Assembly: GCA_030704615.1 (NCBI GenBank)
Contig: CM060732.1
Location: 31,043,053 to 31,107,052, forward strand
Direction of reading: 5' to 3'
DNA from: Takakia lepidozioides
Lineage: Eukaryota > Streptophyta > Takakiopsida > Takakiales > Takakiaceae
Length of the DNA stretch: 64,000 bases
Shown: in pieces, positions 58,414 through 64,000 of the stretch
How positions within the stretch are numbered: the first letter of the stretch is position 1
Layout of the letters: every line of letters starts with the position of its first letter
Made by a program: the position numbers and the translations under genes
The notes under the pieces: model-generated
Told to the model about the DNA's origin: nothing
The model's database searches: none
The model's input: only the letters and a program-made list of their open reading frames with translations

Positions 58414-61400
58414 TCAGGATGATGACACTTTGGCCAGGTGCGCAAAAACTTGACCACGGTGCTCAAAATTCTGGAATTCATCAAAACTTGCACATGCTGG
58501 ACTTAGCAAAACTGCATCCCCTGCATCATGCAAATCAGATTTCAACAAACAATTTTTTTTTGGTGGAGCACAAATAGACACATCGAGTCTCATATTACCT
58601 GCTAGGATTGAAATGGAAGACCAGGAGAAGGAACTTACCAGGCTGTGCTAGAGTACGGGCTAGGTGCACTGCATCCGCCAAATGCTGGGTCCGTTTGCAT
58701 GGGATGTCCAGACCTGCTGCGAGCAGTTCCTTCTCTATGGCTTGCCCTGATGCCCCAAACTATCCACAGTCACCACCCTACATTAACTCCATAGCTGTAG
58801 CCAGTGCCTTAGTTTCCATCTCATGTTTGAAGAGCAGTAGATCTAACAATAAGTATCACCAAGTTATCTCTTCTTGTTTTGTAGTCAATCTTGTCCCAAG
58901 AAAATAGTCCAATCATGACCATGCACAAAGTGTTCAGTTTAAGAGCTTTGCATTTCTCCCCCACTCCCTTTCTCAGTGTGGAACTTCCCATACTCCAAGC
59001 CAGACGGATAACGGCAGACAGACGGCATGTTCATTTGGACATAAGGAAAACTCTACTCACAAGGATGACAGCTCTGTGAGCTTGCAAAACTTCCACAAGT
59101 AGAGTAAAGCCAAGATCACTGTCTCCTGGGCCTGCCTGCACCCCAGGAAGCTCACAACTTCTATCACCCAGTTGTATGTAGTTTCCAAAAGTCACCTGCA
59201 TTACTCTTTCAAAGGTTCTCCAAACTTCCTGGTACCTACACTCCTCAGCTGACTAACAATAGAAGAGGCTGCGTTGAGACGAACCAGATAATACAACACA
59301 GAGTAATATTGAGGAACTCACACATCAGCAATTTATTGTCCAACTAAGTAACCAAACAGCAACACCACCTACTAGCTCAAAACTGATCACCTCAGAATGA
59401 TCATTGGTCTGTCTGACAGATCAAAGTGTAATGATTCCTAACATTCACTGTCTAGCTCCCAAGCCTACACCAGAAGCTATCTAATAATAGATGTATTAAA
59501 TCCAGGAAAGATTATAATTGTGAACAGATTTGGACCCAACCTTTGCAAGTCCTCCAAGCAACACCACCGCCTTCCACCCAATAAAACTTTTCACTCCTGT
59601 GTAGGTAGCCTCCACATTGGTAGCTTTGCTGTCGTTTACCCACATCACGCCGCGATCATCACGACAAACTGTATCCGCCCAACTTTTGCTCGATAATAGA
59701 ACTGTGACTCTGAAACTATGGGTCCACAAGGCACAACACCTCTGCCAACTGAGATGGCTCCCTCTCAATGTCTATAAACTGCCAAGCCCCTGCCACCTAC
59801 TTAGAAGACACTATGGTTCTAACTGAGTCAACAGAAGATCAGTGACTTTATCAGACCCTTGTGCGCTTAGGGACACCTATGTATCTATTTAGAATGAACA
59901 AGTGTCAGAAGGGAGGAATATAAGGAAGAGCTTACCAATTTCCATCCGATGAGGTAGTGGCTGCAGGAGGGGAAGCGCAGCCTGGATATCAGCAGGCTGC
60001 ACACCGAGGTCCAGCGACAGTGTGAGCAGCACTGCCGTGCCTGCATTGTGTGCATTATGTGCACCGATGGCTTGGAGCCCACGAAGGTATAAGCGTGCCT
60101 CCATACCCGTTGTGGGCACCACCACTATAGCACGTTGTGCATCCTTGTCCAGCTTCAGCAACCACAAACAGTCATCACATTTATTCCCCCTTCCTTCTTT
60201 ATGGCCGTGCACATTGTTGCTGAAAAGCAGCTCACACTCCGAAAGCAATGAAGTGGTGGGAAACATGCAGTCTCACCTGGACTCCCGGCAGGCCTCCCAG
60301 CCACGCTCGGGTGCAGCTTGACCTCCTTTTTTGAACCAGTCTTCTTAACAAGGCATCAGCTGCACAATCAGACCTTGATAGCATGAACGAATCACAATCA
60401 ATGCACTTGATCACACACACGAAGGTACTCTTTAGGTGCGGAAAGATTCAAGACCATTCTGTATATTTTGATAAATTGAAATTTTGGAACAGAGCATGTA
60501 AAATTCCACAAAGACACTGTGATCTTTTAAAGGACTCACTGGATCAGTCTCTTACAGTGAGGAATAACACCCACATCAGAAGGGTCCATCTGTGCAAACA
60601 CTCTACATTTCAGCATGCCATAAGCTTCCATTGTCTTGTGCCTCTCCAGATGATCAGGTGTCAGGTTCAATATCACAGCAACCTGCAACCATGCACATCA
60701 TCTTAGTTTAGACATCCACAACACTACGTTTGTTAGTTCATGTTTGCGGGGAGGAGAGAAACATGGGAAGATAGAGGAAACCTGGCCATCCAACCATTTG
60801 AGAAGTCAGAGGTAACAAGGGGATAGATAGCTAGATTGGAAACAAAGCTCCCTGTTCCCTACCTGGTGTAAGTGATACCATGGTCTTCACAGATAGGCAT
60901 TTGTGAGATCCCAGCCACAAGTCAAGTGGCAGGTTTGAAGATAAAACACACCTTGGGATGAAAGAGGCCAGGGAGTTCCATTTGGTAGCTGCTCACCTCC
61001 ACTACTGCAGCCTGTGTGACATCTTGCACCAGATTTCAGGCACTCATCAGCTGCTATGCTAAATCTTATAAGAGAATTAACATTCTAAAATCTTAAGAAG
61101 AAACAGATACCTATATGGGTACTTGAAGCTCCAATGGCAAGTGCTTTACATAGACAACAGCACCCAACCTGTTCATAGAAATACAGACATGATTGGGGCT
61201 GCATAAAAGTCATGTGATTAAAAGCCTTTGCTGCAAAGAGGAACTTCAAAAGGATGCTTAGAAGTTTTGAGCACAGAGTTAACCAAAAGATGAGGTACTT
61301 GCATGGTACGGAGGATCGTCCACTGGAAAGGACATACATTGCAAGGCAGCCTCTGACAATGGTGTGCCAAGGTTCCCACCCATGAATGTACGCACTCCAG

Positions 61401-62129
61401 CATGCTTCAGCAACTGCTCCCATTCATACATCAGACAATCACCAAATTTGGTACATCATTAGTGCATGTAACACCATCAAATCCTAGTGGAAAGTGCTGC
61501 AGAAGAAGCACAATGCATGCAGGCCCCTCTGCAGAGCCAGAATTCCCAAGATCACTTGATCATATCAAACCAAGACACAAGTTCCTGCAAGAACCTTGCC
61601 AACCATTTACTGTTGAGAAGACATAGGATGTCAGCAACCTGTGTTTGGTTACTCAGAAAGGCCATCAGTTCGACCATCTGCCCTTCCTATGAATCACATG
61701 CCCAGCCTAAAAAGAACTGCAATGGCTAAATGATAATGCATGATTTTACCAAAACCATAGGTATCCGCAAAGTTGTAAGCTATGTATGGGGGCTGACACT
61801 ATGAAAAACTTAGACAAGTTTCCAAAGGCAATCAATGTGAACTAAATTGGGACAGCGTTGGCTTGCAGTACAGTGAGCCACAAATTTCACATCTGTAAAT
61901 TGGTTTGGTAACAAACTGATGAGGGTAGGTGCATTGCTACAGAGTGTGGCCTAGCATTTGTGGTGGAGAGGTCGCCTACCAAAACCCGTTAAGAGGGACA
62001 TATGGGCAGCACCTGGCCAGTGAATGTGGTAACGGTGGATTTGCCGTTGGTGCCTGTCACAGCAGCAATCTTCACATGTTTGGGCAATGCAGCTGCTGCA
62101 AAGCCCAATTCTGATATAGCAGGGACTCC
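58414..62129 (-). CDS. MURD: MurD ligase (UDP-MurNAc-L-alanine:D-glutamate ligase), plant nuclear gene, 3' part
   Basis: MurD adds D-glutamate to UDP-MurNAc-L-Ala in peptidoglycan synthesis. In plants with plastid peptidoglycan, nuclear Mur genes act in the plastid and affect its division. Ten GT-AG exons join in frame on the minus strand: 62129-62013, 61413-61299, 61022-60952, 60682-60556, 60359-60277, 60152-59936, 59668-59541, 59135-59061, 58759-58639 and 58520-58414 (TGA). Together they give about 380 residues. Motifs in order are ATP loop [103 protein letters not shown] and [10 protein letters not shown]. The exon 61022 acceptor is the least certain. The N-terminal UDP-binding domain and transit peptide lie upstream, beyond 62129, and were not found. 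Confidence 0.93.
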
Positions 62130-62827
62130 CTGCATACTTAAAACAAGATCTTCCATCATGATATGATAGAACCAAGCTCAGAACTCAAATGCAGACAACT
62201 TGCAAGCAGGGAGCAGCCTGAAATTCCCAGGCCTCAGCTTCCTCTGGGCTCTCTCCATAGTGGAATCACGGAATCCACTCTATGATGACATGGATACCAA
62301 ACATTTTCTGATGCAGGAGACTGCTGAAAAAAAGGCCCTTTGTTAATGCATAAAATGGATGTATCACTGTGCCTATTTTTATTAAGTTTGAGAAGATTGA
62401 AAGTTGTGAATCTCCTTGCATAATTCTGGGTGATTACTTTCGAGTCAAATTCATGCTAGACTCTAGCTCAATCTGCAGAACTCTATGTATTCAGGTACGG
62501 TCCACTATTGTAGAAAGCTTTCAGTGACTGGTAAAGATAAGTTGGGCCAGGAAACATAGCTCCACATACGTGAGCTACAGCCTGGTACATATTGAATCTG
62601 AGCTTTTGGAGCCTTTTGATGAACAAGCAAGAAGTCAAGGACACTGGTAAGGCCTTTCCTGTGCTGGACAGCTGATTCTCCCCACAAGAAGGCTGCCCAC
62701 CTGTGGAGCATAATCAGGGAAGAGGGGAACCATTTGCCTACTCTGGCCGCAAGTCCGGACCCCTATTGCAAGTAAAAACCTCATATGTCTTCCTTTCCCT
62801 CGGTCTCTCTCTCCCTTCTCTCTCCAT
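62130..62827. other. MurD intron or upstream sequence, no exon recognised
   Basis: The minus strand gives no N-terminal MurD motif before the LINE at 62828. The missing exons are presumably beyond the LINE, outside the window, or were lost. Nothing else was identified. Confidence 0.4.
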
Positions 62828-64000
62828 GCCAGCCCTTATGTTTGCGGATGACTCCGCAGGCATAGGGGAGACTCCAACCAATCTCCAGGAGTTGATTGAT
62901 TGCGCGAAGAGATACTTTGATCTTTGGGGGCTAGAGGCTAATGTCAGCAAATGTGCAGTGGTAGCATTCAATGGCAGAGGAGAGGGAGGAAGTGATCTTA
63001 AGTGGCAGTGGGGTAGCCAAGAGATCCCGGTCCTCCCTTCCTACACTTACCTGGGCGTTGAGTTTTCCTCCAATTGTAATTGGGATGCACATATCCGGAA
63101 AGTTGTTCAAACTGGCAAGGGCAAAGCTCTGGGGCTCACTAAATTTTTCCACTGCAGAGGGGTCAACTCTGAGGTTAAGAAAACCATGCTTTGTCGCATT
63201 ATTAGACCTGCCTTGGAGTACGGATCTGCAATGTGGGTTGATAGCTCCAACCAAGCTAAGTCTCTAGAATCCATTCAAGTGGGGGTGCTTAAGGAGTGTA
63301 TGTCGGCATGCTCCAAAACAGCCAATGTGGCTGTTCGGGGTGAGTTTGGCATTCCGTCCTTAAGCTCCTGACGAGATGAATTCAAGGTCAGATGGTGGGG
63401 TCAGCTGCAACATATGTCCAACACCAGATATCCTAAGTTAATCGACTCGGGAAACAGGACCGCCCTGTCAAACAGGCTAAGTCCTGGCAGAAGAGAGTAG
63501 AAGAGATTCTCAAGGACCTGGACCTGGAACCGCAAGTCTTGACCCTGCTGCATGAGATTGTCTGATGAAAATGAAGTTAGGCAGAAAACTTCCCTGAACT
63601 TGTTTCCAGTCAGTGACATGGGGGAGGACTTGGATGACCTCAAGGGTCTACCCACTCTCGGCACTAGACTGAAATTTAAACTCAGGGCAGGAAGCCTACC
63701 TTTGAACAGCAAACAGAAGCAGAGAGGAAAGGGAGAGTGCAATTGCCCGTTGTGTGGGCAATCTGAAGACAGTACTCATTTTCTGATACACTGTCCAGGG
63801 TTCTCTCACCAAAGAGACGCTCTCTTCAAATCTATCAAGGGAATTGTGCCTGTACCTCTGTTTACCAACTTTGAAAGTCTCGAGGCTGAGCCAAAAGCCC
63901 AGGCCCTCCTGAGGCCTAGTTATTGGACAAATCACACACAGCAGATTTATGCTTGTGTGAAGGGATTTCTAGAGGATATCTGGAAAACCCGGATTAATTC
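62828..64000 (+). mobile_element. LINE copy C, reverse transcriptase C-terminal part, runs off the window
   Basis: The sequence enters a reverse transcriptase abruptly at PALMFADDSAGIGE (catalytic FADD intact). It continues NVSKCAVVAFNG, YTYLGVEFSSNCNWDAHI and PALEYGSAMWV, typical of RT thumb and connection parts of jockey- or RTE-like LINEs. A TGA follows SLSS at 63369-63371, and the frame is disturbed at 63380-63600. It resumes with LKFKLRAGSLPL, CNCPLCGQSEDSTHFLIHCPG and WTNHTQQIYACVKGFLE. The upstream RT motifs are absent, so it is 5'-truncated near 62800. It is clearly different from LINE copies A and B. Confidence 0.8.

Noticed and set aside
58414-62129. Bacterial contamination carrying murD
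   Set aside because: The gene is split by GT-AG introns with consistent phases, which excludes a bacterial contig.

Overview
The window reads as nuclear DNA of a land plant that is not a seed plant, most likely a lycophyte, fern or bryophyte. Three things support this. Genes are intron-rich with GT-AG borders. A spliced gene encodes the peptidoglycan enzyme MurD, which plants with peptidoglycan-containing plastids retain and most flowering plants have lost. A DYW-type PPR fragment is also present. The species cannot be named from sequence alone.

Layout. 1-10 kb is a CACTA (En/Spm) type region: a minus-strand TNP2-like transposase (1.5-5.0 kb) and a divergent plus-strand TNPA-like gene (6.6-10.0 kb). 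10-15 kb is repeat-rich, without a recognisable gene. 15.3-19.8 kb holds a proline-rich gene of unknown function convergent with a decayed MULE transposase. 20.3-28.6 kb is one LINE family split into two opposite-strand halves, and its 3' half carries an inserted PPR-DYW gene fragment. 30.2-33.9 kb is a complete seven-exon LOG cytokinin-activating gene. 35.4-38.1 kb has two small non-autonomous DNA transposons. 38.4-43.0 kb is a strongly AT-rich island with a tandem array of palindromic hairpins and a second T-rich tandem array. A plastidial-type glycerol-3-phosphate dehydrogenase fragment lies just beyond it. 46.5-51.0 kb holds two housekeeping genes in divergent orientation: ESF1 (ribosome biogenesis, minus) and an intronless thylakoid-type ascorbate peroxidase (plus). 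52.5-56.5 kb is an internally deleted LINE of the same family. 57.4-58.2 kb is a hAT-type non-autonomous element with a perfect 8-bp target duplication. 58.4-62.1 kb carries the last ten exons of the MurD gene (minus). From 62.8 kb to the window end is another LINE, of a different type.

The host genes (LOG, ESF1, tAPX, MurD) are functionally unrelated: cytokinin release, 18S rRNA maturation, chloroplast peroxide removal and plastid wall or division. They form gene islands in a transposon matrix. The transposon genes nearly all show stops, frameshifts, deletions or active-site changes, so most copies look dead. LOG, ESF1 and APX are open and intact, and the visible part of MurD is too.
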